From: Clitoria ternatea
Lineage: Eukaryota > Streptophyta > Magnoliopsida > Fabales > Fabaceae
Reading direction: 5' to 3'
Length of the DNA stretch: 64,000 nt
NCBI GenBank assembly: GCA_037962975.1
Contig: CM075669.1
Location: 106,284,501 to 106,348,500 of the forward strand
The position numbers and the translations under genes are program-made. The stretch's first letter is position 1; each line of letters begins with the position of its first letter. Under the pieces are notes generated by a model. The model had not been told where the DNA came from and searched no databases. It saw nothing but the letters and a program-made list of their open reading frames with translations. Shown piece after piece: positions 41,932-53,460 of this stretch.

Positions 41932-44900
41932 CTGTGGATAAAATCATGAAAAGAAAGGTTAGTCTCAGGATATATATAAACCTATGTATATATGTTTAAC
42001 AACTACATACTCTATGTCTGTTTCAGTTTCAAATTCCCCCTCAGTTTCAATGTCACTGTGGTTATCTGTTTGAACAAGTTCATCAGTATCCAAATCAGCC
42101 CTAGACTGTTTTGATCGAGAGACAAGGTCTTTGTCAATGTGTTCACCCCCCGTAGTGGCGACTGTCTCATCCATTATGACTGGATCAATGTTGAACAACA
42201 AATTGGCATCGTTGAGCTCGTGTGGTGCAAGCTGATAAGCGTCATCGACCTCCTCGGAGACATTGTCAGTGATCTGACTTCGGGCCTTGGCCTTGATTAC
42301 TGCATACCAGTCCCGATGTCCTCCCGGGAAGTCGGTGTAATAAACCTGCTCAGCTTGTTGGGCAAAAATGAAGGGATCAAACCCTTTATATCTACCATTC
42401 TTCTTGACCTCAACTAAGCCGTAGTTGTTGTCAACCTTTGTTCCAACACCGATTGTGTTGTCGAACCAATCACATTTGAATAGAACAATATCTCTTCTTA
42501 GTCGTCCAGAGAATGAAACTTCAACAATCTCCGTCAGCACTCCATAAAAGTCTTCTTCCAACTGACCGGCGGTGCCTTTAACACAAACCCCATAGTTATG
42601 GGTGCGCATCCCTTCACTCCATTGAAGAATATTAAACTTGTAGCCATTTACGTAGTAAATAGGCCATTTTTTAACAGTCTTCACCGGCCCCCAAGAAAGG
42701 GCTTGGAGTAAAGAATCTTCAATATGGTTGGTAGGGTCTTGTATCTATGTACAACATAAGAAGTAGGTCATTGTTACCATATTGACGGGAGTTAGAAGCA
42801 AATAAGCTTAAAAACACTTGGTATACGGGTCTTACATGTTGCGCGAACCAACCAACGAACTTGGATGACACCTCACTATGAATTTGGTCATCAGTTAAAT
42901 CATTTTGCTCAAGTTTTAGCATATCTGTGTATAAGCTATTGAAAGAAACAAATAAGTTTAATATAAAAGCTACGTTAAGAATGTATAATATAACTTCTAT
43001 GACTTACTCAATAAAGGGTTCCACTTCTGGGCAATTGAGAAGAATGTACAAGTGAGCCGCCTTTCGATCTTTCTCATCAATGTAACATTTTGTGAGCCTG
43101 CCCCCTGGGTGACCAGGATAGTTGAAAATCGACGTTTGTTCATCAAACCCTGTGCGGCTGGCTACACCAAGATTGCGGGGAATTCTACTCATTCTAGTTT
43201 CTATCTCCGTTGGAAAATAGAAAGAAGCAAAGGTTGTCATTTCTTCGACTAAGTATGCCTCACAAATTGAAGCTTCAACGCAGGCTTTGTTCGACACTTT
43301 ATCTTTTAAAGAGCGTAAGAATCTTCAACATCATTAACAAGGTGGTGTTAAGTTAGAAGATACTATTATAAGCATGATTTGCAAGTAAATTAAAGAGTTC
43401 ACCAAGCATTCACCTTTCGAATGGATACATCCAACGATACTGCACTGGGCCACCAACCAAGGCCTCGTACGGTAGATGGATAGGCAAATGCTCCATGGAG
43501 TCAAAAAAACTTGGTGGGAAAATCTGCTCCAACTTACAAATCAATACCGGGATAGTTTCTTCCATCTTCACAAGTTTCTCCACACTCAACGAAGTAGCCG
43601 TCAACTCCTTAAAGAAGTGACTCAACTCCACTAACGGTTTCCAAATAGGCTTCGGTAAGGCATGAAACGCGTATGGGAGTAGTTGTTGCATAAACACATG
43701 GCAATCATGACTTTTCATGCCAAACACCCTGCCCTCCTTCACGTCGACACATCTACTCAAGTTAGAAGCGAATCCGTCAGGCAGGGTCAACCCATTCATC
43801 CAAATACACACAGCAATCTGTTGTGGTCTAGTTAAAGCATATTTTGCATGGGGTTTAAACATTCTTCCACGTCCCACATCCCTCAACTCCAACTCCTTTC
43901 TGGAACACCAAATCAAAAGGTCTAGACGACTCTTCTCGTTGTCCTTTGTTCTCCCTTTGATGTCCATAACAGTGTCAAAAATATTCATGAAAACATTACG
44001 TTCAGTGTGCATGACATCAATGTTGTGTCTTAACAACAAGTCTTTCCAATATGGCAAATCCCACAACACACTCTGCTTCACCCAGTGGTGTTCCTTACCG
44101 TAACCCGCAAACTCCTTAACACTCTTGTCCCAGATGTAAGGATACTCTTCGACCCTCTGCCAAACCCGTGCACCAGATAACCTACGGGGTGGAGGTTCAT
44201 TAACAACCTTGTTCTTCTTAAAAGTGGTTTTGTTCCTCCTAAACGGGTGATCCAACGGTAGAAACTTTCTATGACAGTCAAAGAAACTTGTCTTGCCACT
44301 AACAGGGAGTGATTCCCCCCCGGTATGTTCCATGCATACAGGGCAAGCAAGCTTCCCAGACGTGGACCATCCAGAAAGCATACCATAGGCCGGGAAGTCG
44401 TTAATAGTCCACATCAAAACAGCACGCATCATAAAGTTGTTCTTCAAAGACACATCGTATGTCATTACCCCGACATCCCATAACTGTGATAACTCTTCAA
44501 CCAACGGTTGCAAAAACACGTCTATGTTCGCCTTTGGATTTTTGGGTCCTGGAACCAGTATAGATAGAAACATGACCTCCCTCTTCATACACATATCAGG
44601 CGCCAGATTGTATGGGGTCAGGATGACTGGCCAACAAGAGTAAGCCCTTCCGTATTGACCGAAAGGGTTAAACCCATCAGTACATAAGCCAAGTCTTACA
44701 TTTCGCGGCTCGCCAGAAAAGTCCGGATATAGCTCATCCAAACACTTCCATGCTTTCCCGTCAGAAGGATGGCAAAGAAACCCCTCTTGTGTTCGGTTCA
44801 GCGCATGCCAACGCATGTGTTTTGCCGTGGACAATGAGGCATACAGGCGTTGAAGACGCGGTGTTATAGGGAAGTACCACATTTTCTTCCTGGCCGTCCG

Positions 44901-45725
44901 GGTTACCTTCCCTCTCCTTTTAACGGTCTTGTAGCGTTCCTCATTACAATGCAGACATTTTGTGACACTCTCGTCTGCAAACTCATTTCTGAACAGCATA
45001 CATCCACCAACACAACACTCTATCTTCACACAACCCAACCCCAAGTTTGCCACTTGTTTCTTAGCACGGTACAGGTTTGCTGGCATTCTGTGATTACTAG
45101 GCATGGTGGAACCCATCAGATTGACCATCCTATCAAAACAACCTCCAGAAAGATTATAATCTGCCTTTAGGCTTAAAGCAGCTAGGGAGGCGGACAACTC
45201 AGTATGACTGTTGCACCCGTCCCACAATGGAGTCTGAGCCACCGCCAACAAATCATAAAATCTCTTCACCTCCGGATTAGGATCCTCCTCTACATTGTCA
45301 GAGTCTCCATGACCTGCTTGGTCATTATGTTCCAGCATACGCCCGGTGGAGGGTCCAACATGATCCATCACCATTTGTTCTATGTTGTTGTACGTATCCC
45401 TGTTTCCTCCAACCTCGTAGTAAGACTGTTGCACGGGTACGTCTGATGGTCTACGCGGTAACTGCTCACCATGGTTGTACCAGCAGTGGTATGTTTCCAT
45501 GAACCCTTTCTCAGTTAGGTGGCACATGACATCATCCGCGTATTCAAAACTCATGTATTTGCACCTTGAGCACGGGCAACGAATCTTTTGAGTCACTTCA
45601 AATCCAGGCGTGTTTGCCGTAGCGAACGGAATGAACTCCAATAGCCCCATCATAAACTCCTCAGTCACTCGCCGATTGCGATCTAGTCGGTTGTACATCC
45701 ATCGCCGATTTGTCGGTTCCTCCAT
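41928..45725 (-). CDS. tnpD: tnpD-like CACTA transposase, about 1154 aa
   Basis: Predicted exons: 45725-43414, 43322-43008, 42935-42836, 42744-42011, and a final exon starting at 41931 that adds one base and the stop TGA (41930-41928). All introns are GT-AG (91, 72, 91 and 79 bp) with consistent phase. Exon 1 (771-codon ORF) has the transposase-associated N-terminus (WMYNRLDRNRR, CPCSRCK, HLTEKGFMETYHCWYNHGE). It then has the Transposase_21 catalytic region with LGLCTDGFNPFG and PGPKNPKANIDVFLQPLVEE, then the start of DUF4218 (PQQIAVCIWMNGLTLPDGF). Exons 2-3 finish DUF4218 (SICEAYLVEEMTTFASFYFP) and exon 4 is DUF4216 (VLFKCDWFDN, FIFAQQAEQVYYTDFPG). If the last intron is retained the protein ends 17 codons later at 41965. 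It cuts the element ends during cut-and-paste transposition. No frameshift or stop was found. Confidence 0.88.
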
Positions 45726-45739
45726 TTATCAATATCTAA

Positions 45740-46906
45740 CAAGCACGATTTCTGTTACTTTAAATTATTGTAATTTTATTTGACTGTCGGTTGTAAATCA
45801 CTCCCTATCTCTTTGATGTTGCAAATTGGTGGGGCCCTATCCCATTCGGGATGAATATGCAACCAACTGTAACCCATCTCTGTTGTATGTGGTCTATCTT
45901 GTGTCGTTGATGTTCATTTAAAATTTTGGCAGCATTTCGCATTAGTCCCCGAGTACACAGAGATACGTACGGTATGAAACACCGCACGCAGACATGCACC
46001 CTGGGGACAATACGAAACACCATAACCAAAATTTTATATGAACATTCAACGTCTTAAGATAGACTATATACAACATTGATGGGTTACGCCCTACTGGTTA
46101 CAAATTCATACCAAACTGTCCAACTGGGATAATTCAAGATCCAACACAACACGGTACATTAGCCGGTTGTTTTGAAACTTGAACGGGAATCTAATGGGTA
46201 CACACACGACTAAACTCTACATTATTAAATTATGAGTTTCATTTTTTAAGTTTCCTAAGAAAGGGAGCCTGTCAAAATTTTGGCAGAGTCTCCCCTGTAA
46301 ACTGGACATTTCCCAAATTTACGAACAACCTGTTACATACATAAAACTTTCCAGAAATGATAAATATACATACCATACGTATTGTATATGATATTCAGAG
46401 TTATGAATACGATCGAGAGACAAGGTTATCAGTACATAAAACCAATGCCTAATGAGCTCTGCTCTCCACTAACAAACAACATTACACATGCATAAAGAAT
46501 CATGTTATCGGCACACAAAACCAATGCCTAATGAGCTCTGCTCTCCACTAACACACAACATTACACATGCATAAAGAATCATGTTATCAGCACACAACCA
46601 ATGCCTAATGAGCTCTGCTCTCCACTAACACACAACATTACACATGCATAAAGAATCATGTTATCAGCACACAACCAATGCCTAATGAGCTCTGCTCTCC
46701 ACTAACACACAACATTACACATGCATAAAGAATCATGTTATCAGCACACAACCAATGCCTAATGAGCTCTGCTCTCCACTAACAAACAACATTACACATG
46801 CATAAAACTCATTATAAACACATCAAAACCAGTTCCTAATCTCTCTACTAACAAACAATAATTGACATGCATACATATATCGAGAAAGTCAGCGTTAGGG
46901 GATTAC
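45740..46906 (-). other. Leader intron of tnpD transcript
   Basis: On the - strand a donor CGCTAG/GTAATCCCC lies at 46906 and acceptor-like CTTGTTAG and TAACAG sites lie 10-40 bp before the tnpD ATG. The segment between would be a leader intron and contains the 77-79-bp tandem array. The open frame 45805-46029 has no domain. Inferred only. Confidence 0.4.
46425..46880. repeat. 77-79-bp tandem array, five units
   Basis: Units starting ACCAATGCCTAATGAGCTCT begin at 46441, 46520, 46597, 46674 and 46751, so periods are 79, 77, 77, 77. They are nearly identical and include ACATTACACATGCATAAAGA. A degenerate sixth unit follows to about 46880. Identity between units points to recent expansion. Confidence 0.92.
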
Positions 46907-47360
46907 CTAGCGAAAAAAGTCGGTGATGAATACGGAGCTGAAGAGAGACGATCAGAGACCACGCGTGATCTGTGTTACTCTATATGACAAACCAAGAAGT
47001 CGTTAGAACGTTACAAGTAGCAAGGAAACTAAACAAAGAGAGACACGCAAAGCAAATAATAGATTACACAGCCATGACTTCTTAGTGATCTAGACACTTG
47101 GGATCCACGTGAGAATGAGTCCATGAGAGACGCAACAGAGACTACATTTGCATTATTAAACATTCTAAATGTTTTTTGTTATGTTTTTTATTTTATGTAT
47201 AAAAATATTAAATAAATACAAAATATTAGTGTTAAAATCACAAGTTTTAAGACTTAGGATAGAAAAGTCATCACAAATACTTTTTTTGTTCATCAGCAAA
47301 TAAAAAATATATTTTTAGGGGTACCCAAACCTATTGACAAAGTATAGAGAACATATAAAT
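46907..47360 (-). other. Possible leader exon and AT-rich DNA of element E
   Basis: On the - strand a short leader exon may run from about 46978 (after AGTAACACAG) to the donor at 46907. The rest to 47360 is AT-rich with no gene. Confidence 0.35.
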
Positions 47361-47458
47361 AGGGGATCACGAGATATACATGATTATAGTTGATCAAACA
47401 ATATCTTGGTTCCCTATCCCATTCGTAGAAGGAAAAGAAAAACCCACCCAATCTACAT

Positions 47459-47707
47459 CTAATCCAACTTCCAAGACCATACCCTTATCTTAACTAACTC
47501 AAAGAAGGAGTTTAAACAAGTTTGTTCACCTTGAAATATCACTTTGTTTCTTTGCCCCCATAGGGTCCATAATACCAAACAGCCATCGTAAATACTTTTG
47601 AGTAATAGGAAATTATATACATGAGATGTGAATCCCTTAATAAGTTTAGTTACTAATGTAGCAATGCTATCAAAATATTTTACTTGGAGGATTTTGAGAG
47701 CAATCAT
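47459..47707 (-). pseudogene. LINE-like (non-LTR) reverse-transcriptase C-terminal relic
   Basis: An 82-codon - strand frame ends with LWTLWGQRNKVIFQGEQ followed by FFELVKIRVWSWKLD. This resembles the end of plant LINE reverse transcriptases or related zf-RVT ORFs, where a W-x(2)-W-x(3)-RN-x(2)-IF motif is common. Nothing else of a LINE is readable around it. It is a captured or inserted fragment within element E's right arm. Confidence 0.55.
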
Positions 47708-47709
47708 TC

Positions 47710-48900
47710 ACACTGTGGCCTAAACCTCCTCAAACCACATTTGAAACTATTGAAAGAAAGAAGACCTCAAATTTGAAGGTGTTAGGAGTCAGTTAGAAAT
47801 AGTGAAACTAAACATGGAGGATGAAATTGCAGGTTTCCAAATTTTAGAGAAAGGGGGCTGATGTCAAGAGCCACGACCACTTGTCTCAATGAAATAGAGT
47901 AGACATGTTTTGTACAGTTTTGATATTAGTCTTAGTCATAATAAGGGCTGCGAAGAATTGTTGTCAACTCTTTATTGTGTTTTGGTAATAGTGATGTCTG
48001 ATGGCTAACATGACCTTGGCACATTTTCTGAAAAAATACAATTGATGAAAATAGACTGTTATGTTGACTGCTGTTGTGTCAGCTGTAGTTAGAACTTACA
48101 AGTTAAACTGATTAGTTAGGTCTCTAGCTTGCCTAGAAAGATAATTTCAATTTTCTTCAATGGCAGCAACAAATTGAAGCTGTCTTCCAAGGGCACCAGC
48201 TTCAAAACTTTGTAGTTAATCCATTTATACAATCTCATTATCTTCTGAACTCTAAAGAGGATCGCAAAGCATATTGTGTCAATCCGGCATACCTGAAGTG
48301 GGATCTATAGGATTTGCTCCTACTTTCTTGGTTTCCAACTTCTCTATTTGACACTTTGCGAGCTGATGTTGTCGGTTGTTGCCAATCATAGCAAGTTAGA
48401 GCAAGGATTTAGCTCAAAGTTTCTAGTTCCCTATTTGACACCTAGGCCTTTGCTAAAGCAACTAGGTTTATTGATGATGGTGAGAGAAAGGATTAGGGTT
48501 TAGCTCGAAGCTGCATGTGCTTGGAGAAGAGATAAGAAAGTCTCTTAAGTGAAATGGGAGGCCGCCCTCCAAAATAACTAAAAGATGACATTTAGTAGGG
48601 GGAAATGGGCTTTTATATCCATCGACAGGGTGTGAATCTCCATAAGAGGGGCTGTGAATACTGATGCTCCAGTTGCTACACCAAGGCATCTGGTGAGTTG
48701 TGACAAGTTTGATAGTAGAAGGGGTTTTGCAATGCACCATCATAGTGGCACTATCAGGCACTATTGCCTACTCTAATTCACATCCATAGAATTGGTATAT
48801 ATGCATATAGTGATATATGAGATTCTGCACCCATTGACTCGTGTAGTTTTAAATATTTTCTTACTATTGTTAATGCCTTTTCAAAATTAACCTGGCTAGT
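47710..48900. other. Gene-free segment in element E right arm
   Basis: No readable gene is seen. The 48468-48761 - strand frame shows no domain. The composition (moderate GC, scattered GT-AG-like words) suggests captured genic or intronic DNA, but I cannot identify a source. Confidence 0.4.
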
Positions 48901-48902
48901 CT

Positions 48903-48998
48903 ATATTCAAGAATAAGTCAGAAGCACTTGCTGCCTTCAAAAAGTTTGAAGCTACAGCTGAAATCCAATCTCAACTGTCAGCTATGCCTTTTTAAATA
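48903..48998 (+). pseudogene. Short copia-integrase-like fragment
   Basis: The frame IFKNKSEALAAFKKFEATAE followed by IQSQL is open for about 31 codons and resembles the segment between the first and second acidic residues of Ty1/copia integrase (FLKxKSEAxxxFKKF). No flanking domains remain. Confidence 0.45.
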
Positions 48999-49315
48999 TT
49001 TCTATAATCACCCTTAATGAGATTTTGGTCTTAATTCATTGTTCTGTTATGTTGACTGCTGTTTTAAAAAGCCCTGTTTTTTGTATGGTAAATTAGTCAT
49101 TATCAGATATGCACTAAGTTGGTAATAGGGATGAAAAGTGGTTGTCGATCAAATGGCTAAGAATAAGAACACAATAAGATATGGATTCTAAAGAGACTGA
49201 AATTATCTGTTGGCAGGGAATTAGAGTTATTTCTTAATGTTAATTTTTTTTCTTTACAGATTGATCATATTGTTTGTTGATGCTCATTCTCTTAATCTTG
49301 TTGGCTTTGTTTCAG

Positions 49316-49912
49316 TTCTTATGGGCAGAACCTAGACACAAGCACTTTTATTGGAGAAACATCATTTGCTATTGTTATTGCTATTCTGGGTCTTGTATTA
49401 TTTTCCTATTTGATTGGAAACATGCAGGTATTTATAGATAATTTTTTTTCAGTGTATGTTTATGTATAAGTAATATTAAACTACAATATAAACAACTTTA
49501 TTGATGTGTTATAGATTTCTTATATTCAGTCTATTTTAGTTGTCTTATAATTATAGATCCGGTAGAAAGATGTTTCCTAGTATATTTTGTTAAACTAATA
49601 TTATATATTTCCTCTGATTAATTGGTTTATCTGATGTCATAAATTGTAAAGGGAAATTTCGTTTTGAAGAAAAATAACTACAATTTGATTTGTTGGTATT
49701 TTTTCCATCTTGGTATTTTAACTAAGGCTATATATATGCGCTATGTACTCTGTTCTTACAGACAGCCAAAATGGCTGTTAGACTTGCTAAGAATAATTAG
49801 CATTATACTTATATAATAGAGTGTTTAGTTTTTTCTTTTAACCCGTGATTGGTTTGCGGTGGTTTCTCTGGTGTAGACATATTTGCAATCAATCACCATA
49901 AGGCTTGAGGAA
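49316..49912 (+). pseudogene. Captured CNGC-like gene fragment (two exons)
   Basis: Exon 1, 49316-49427, follows a good acceptor (GCTTTGTTTCAG) and ends ATGCAG/GTATTT. It reads SYGQNLDTSTFIGETSFAIV then IAILGLVLFSYLIGNMQ. Exon 2, 49877-49912, follows GTGTAG and reads TYLQSITIRLEE. Together they match the end of the pore region, the S6 helix and the start of the C-linker of plant cyclic nucleotide-gated channels (family feature GNMQ-TYLQS-T-RLEEMR). Intron position and phase are kept (449-bp intron), so the capture came from genomic DNA and not cDNA. After RLEE the similarity stops. It lies on the strand opposite to the element's own genes. Confidence 0.82.
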
Positions 49913-51075
49913 CCCATTGAAATTACTATTTCTGAAGTGATTTTGACGAATACTAGTTGGAGAAAACCCGTAAGTGAAAAACTGACAAGAAAAAAAGAAG
50001 GTACTATTGGTTTTAATGTTCAAATACTTTGTACATAATCATTAATAATCTCTTTATTTTATTTAAGATTTTATCCGTTTATCTTAAAAAAACAGTATCT
50101 ACTTTACTTTTACATCAAACATAAACCACTGTTTTCCATCTTTATTAATATATTAATTTGAGGTTGGATTAGAAACTATTTTTTTAATTAAGAAACATTA
50201 TAGAATTGTATATTTTAATTTTAATTTGAATTAATAAGATGTCAAACAGTTAGTAGGCATTGTGTTATCTTCACAAGACTTTCATGCTTGCCATCCACAT
50301 TATCACTTATCAAAGAAAACCTTACACAAATAGCAAAATAGAAAGAGGGAGCAGAAGAGGGATGTACAGTTTCACAGGTAGGGCACTGTGAAAGAGACAA
50401 GCATTACACTACACTGCGCGAAAGAAAACTCACACAAAACTCAAGAAAAATCTAGCCTTCAAATTCACACAATGAAACCAGCAATCATCAGACTAAGTCT
50501 TAGTTCTCTCTTGAGATGAGTGTTCACAAACAGATTCTAAATTCTAACAAATCAAGGCACGTTTCATCATCGAACTATCAGAACTATCAGTATTCATATA
50601 TTTCAAAAATAAATTAGCAACGTAACATTAACATTTCTTCATTTTGTCAGGGAAGCAATTAGTAACAAACTACTAATTAGCAATGAATCAATAAATTAAA
50701 CTAAAACAATCAAGCTGAACACAAATCAATGAAAATATTCGATGAAACAAATAGCACCAGATCCAAAAACAAAGAAAACAAGAATCACAATAGAAGAGAG
50801 AAAGAGAGAACTACCAGTCTCGTAAAACAATGTTATCACCACGCTGTGAGGATGAAGAACTGTGACATCATGGCTTCACTCACTGCACGCACCTTCTACT
50901 GCTCTTGCGGCCTTTGTTAACTCACTTACGGTGATGCAAAATGACTACCCATTCAAATCAGCAAAGTGCAAGAAATAAGATTCTTGATTCAGAATAAAAG
51001 TGAAACAAAAATGAACTTAAGGCATCATGGATTGTGTAGAGAGAACATGAACAAGTAAAAGGGAAAGGGAACTTA
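49913..51075. other. Element E right arm, no gene recognised
   Basis: The frame after the captured exon 2 stays open as PIEITISEVILTNTSWRKP up to a GTAAGTG donor near 49970, which may be a further captured exon of unknown origin. The remainder is AT-rich. Donor-like sites on the - strand (CACC/GTAAGTG near 50934) may belong to leader exons. Confidence 0.4.
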
Positions 51076-51310
51076 CTTGGTTGAACAATTTGAAGGGGGG
51101 AGCGTAGCCACCGGTGAACGGAGGAACAGAGGGAATGAGCCGGGGAAGGGAAGGAGGGAGGGATGGACGGTTTCGGGAAGGAACGGAGGGAAGGGTGCCG
51201 ACCAACGACGGAGGAGAGGGACGGAACAACGGAGGAGAGGAGAGACAGAGAGAGGGTGACGAATTTGGGGAGGGAAAGTTAGGGCATCTGATTTGGGGGG
51301 AGGTAGTGGA
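51076..51310 (-). other. Probable untranslated first exon of element E
   Basis: On the - strand this is a CT-rich stretch (CTCTGTCTCTCCTCTCCTCC, many CCTCCG) ending in a strong donor CAACCAA/GTAAGT at 51076. A pyrimidine-rich leader just inside the subterminal repeats fits the promoter end of a CACTA element, whose genes are read from this side. The GA-rich + strand ORFs are shadows. Confidence 0.5.
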
Positions 51311-51324
51311 CGAGTATTACTGAC

Positions 51325-51910
51325 ATTTAGCGACGGCAACAAGTTCCGTCCCTAAACCCCTCAATATTAACGACGGCAAAAATGTGCCGTCGCTACCCCT
51401 CAATATTAGCGACGGCAAACCGCTCCGTCCCTAAACCTAAACACATTAGCGACGGTACCATCCACACCGTCACTACTTTCTTTTTTAAAAAGCAAAATTA
51501 TGGAGGGAAGACCTTAAAATATAGCAACGGGACGATCCACCGTCACTAAAATACTAAACTGCGGCGACGGCAGGCTGATACCGTCGCTACCGTCCATTGT
51601 AAAAACAAAAAATATGGAGGGAATGCCAAAATCATAGCGACGGTTAGGTAATTCCGTCACTAGAACAAACTATAGCGACGCATACGTTCCGTCGCTACGA
51701 TTTGGCGCCAACAGAAAACGCTGGCGGGAAAGGGAAACAAGGTGGAGCTACAAAATAGCGACGCTACTAGCGACGATGTTTATAACTTTTAGCGACGGCG
51801 TCCTCTATCGGTCGCTACATGAGTCGCTAACATCTTCTTGGTCCCTTTTGTGCACGGCGGTCGCTAATACGGTCGCTAATTAGCGACGGGATACGGTGGT
51901 CGCTAATTTG
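51325..51910. repeat. Element E right subterminal repeats
   Basis: There are about 25 TAGCGACGG / CCGTCGCTA motifs and decayed forms (CCGTCCCTA, CCGTCACTA) in both orientations and less regular than on the left, interspersed with short unique pieces. They mirror the left subterminal region and should be transposase-binding sites overlapping the promoter. Confidence 0.88.
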
Positions 51911-51925
51911 AGGTAGCTGTTTAGG

Positions 51926-51940
51926 GTTTTTTTAGTTGTG
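51926..51940 (-). repeat. Element E right terminal inverted repeat
   Basis: GTTTTTTTAGTTGTG, followed by the target duplication AAT, is the inverse of the left terminus except for one base. Confidence 0.88.
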
Positions 51941-51943
51941 AAT

Positions 51944-52580
51944 GATGTTTTAGGGGTTTTGGTCAGCGTTTAACAACATGAAGAGGGCAACTTTCAATTT
52001 CGTCATTGTGTGTAGGTTTGAAGGGAATTTTAAGGACCTTGTTTCGTCATTAAGGCACGTGACGTGGAAGCTTCAAAAACATGAATTCTACCACTGTGAG
52101 CCACAACAAAGAATAATCATGGACACTTTTGATGTGTTATGATCATGGAAATAATAACCATATGCGAATTTTATGAAAATTATTTTTAGTTGAGAAAATT
52201 TTGGGGAAAATTAAGTAGGGTTTAAAAGGATCAAGAAAGGAAAAAAATTATTCTCAAGAAATACTCAATGAATTTTAGCCAAATTTTAATATGGTATTCA
52301 TGATCATAAGTAGAAATAAAGCCCTTAAAATATTTTTAAGTTCGTGCATAAAATAAGAAGGTTCTGAATTTAATTGTGAAATATAAACACATCATAATTG
52401 ACACATATCATAACAACATAATTATACCACCAATCATATAATAAATAACTCAATAAAAACGTACCTGATGTGAGACAATCCATGCGATTTTGATTCAACT
52501 AAGCGTTCACTACTCATAGTCTAATTTTACATAGTTTCACTCTATGATATTTGTCTAATAGGATAACATATATGATAAGT
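51944..52580. other. AT-rich flanking DNA
   Basis: No gene is seen. Confidence 0.6.
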
Positions 52581-52589
52581 ATATGACTC

Positions 52590-53460
52590 AAGAAAAGGCT
52601 ACTAACAAAGTGGAGCAGGCTATAAAGTCTTTCTCAGGACCTTTGACAAGGTCAAGGAGTAAGAAGGCTAAGGAAGCTCTCACATAAGCCCTCATACTTT
52701 TCACATTTTCAATTTATAAGCCCAAGCCTCAAGAAGCTCCTAAGAAGACCCACACCCTTTTATCTTGCACTATATTGGATATTGGGCCTTCTTAAGCTAT
52801 TTGGACCTATATTAGGCCTACATGGGCCTTTGTATTCTCTTTTGTAAATAATTAGGGTTTTATTAGATTTAGTTTAGAAAAAGCCCTTGGGCTTTAAGTT
52901 AGGCCTTACATGGTCATATTTTCCTTTTGGGCCTTATATGCATGTTCATTCATTTTGGGCTTGTATTTTAGCCTCACCTAACTAGGATTAGATAATTGGG
53001 CCAAGGACTAAGCCAAGGCTCAATAACATAGCCAAATTCACCATGGGGTATAATTTATTTGAAACTTTTTAGTGTGAGAAATTGAGATTTCCTCTCTTTA
53101 GTCTTTCCCTTGTGCTTAGCACAATACTCGAATACCTTATCCTTGGGCATCCTCCCCTAGGTGGCAGTTTGGCTTATCTCCTCCATGAGGAATGACGTAT
53201 GGTTCCCTTCTAACCTTCTTAACCACTTCTCAATAATCGTCTAACCACCCTCAACCACCTTCCAACCTCTTTAACCACCTATAACCACCTTCCAACCTTT
53301 TAACTCCCTTTAATTCCCATCATAGAGTTTCGGTCACAACCTTATACCTCCATCACATCTTTACAAATTCATCAAGGCAAGGAAAACCCAAGAGGAAAGG
53401 AAATGAGAGCTAGGTTCAACCCTTTCTTCAAAGTAAGCTTGCTTACATCAATATATATAG
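52590..53460 (+). pseudogene. Ty3/gypsy-like coding tail and following LTR-like DNA
   Basis: The + strand frame at about 52640-52688 reads SGPLTRSRSKKAKEALT. This matches the GPxTRSRxKK tail found near the end of plant Ty3/gypsy polyproteins. It is followed by pyrimidine- and GGGCC-rich DNA (TTGGGCTTTAAGTTAGGCC, TTTTGGGCCTTATATGC) and repeated AACCACC words (about 53220-53300), as in LTRs of that group. No LTR ends were located. Confidence 0.45.

Larger units (their letters stand above)
39139..51943 (-). mobile_element. Element E: complete CACTA (En/Spm) transposon, 12.8 kb
   Basis: The element proper is 39142-51940 with the 3-bp duplication AAT (39139-39141, 51941-51943). The left end is CACCACTAAAAAAAC and the inverted right end CACAACTAAAAAAAC (14 of 15 match). 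Subterminal regions of about 570 bp on each side are packed with TAGCGAC / GTCGCTA motifs, the usual transposase-binding arrangement. On the - strand it carries tnpD and tnpA with consistent splice phases and no lesion, so it may be autonomous. The long right arm (45.7-51.3 kb) holds untranslated leader, a tandem array and fragments of other sequences. The termini begin CAC-N-ACTA, not plain CACTA. Confidence 0.93.

Noticed and set aside
51073..51342. Proline-rich 89-codon - strand frame as a gene
   Set aside because: It is a CT-rich leader with a splice donor inside; there is no domain and it overlaps other open frames.
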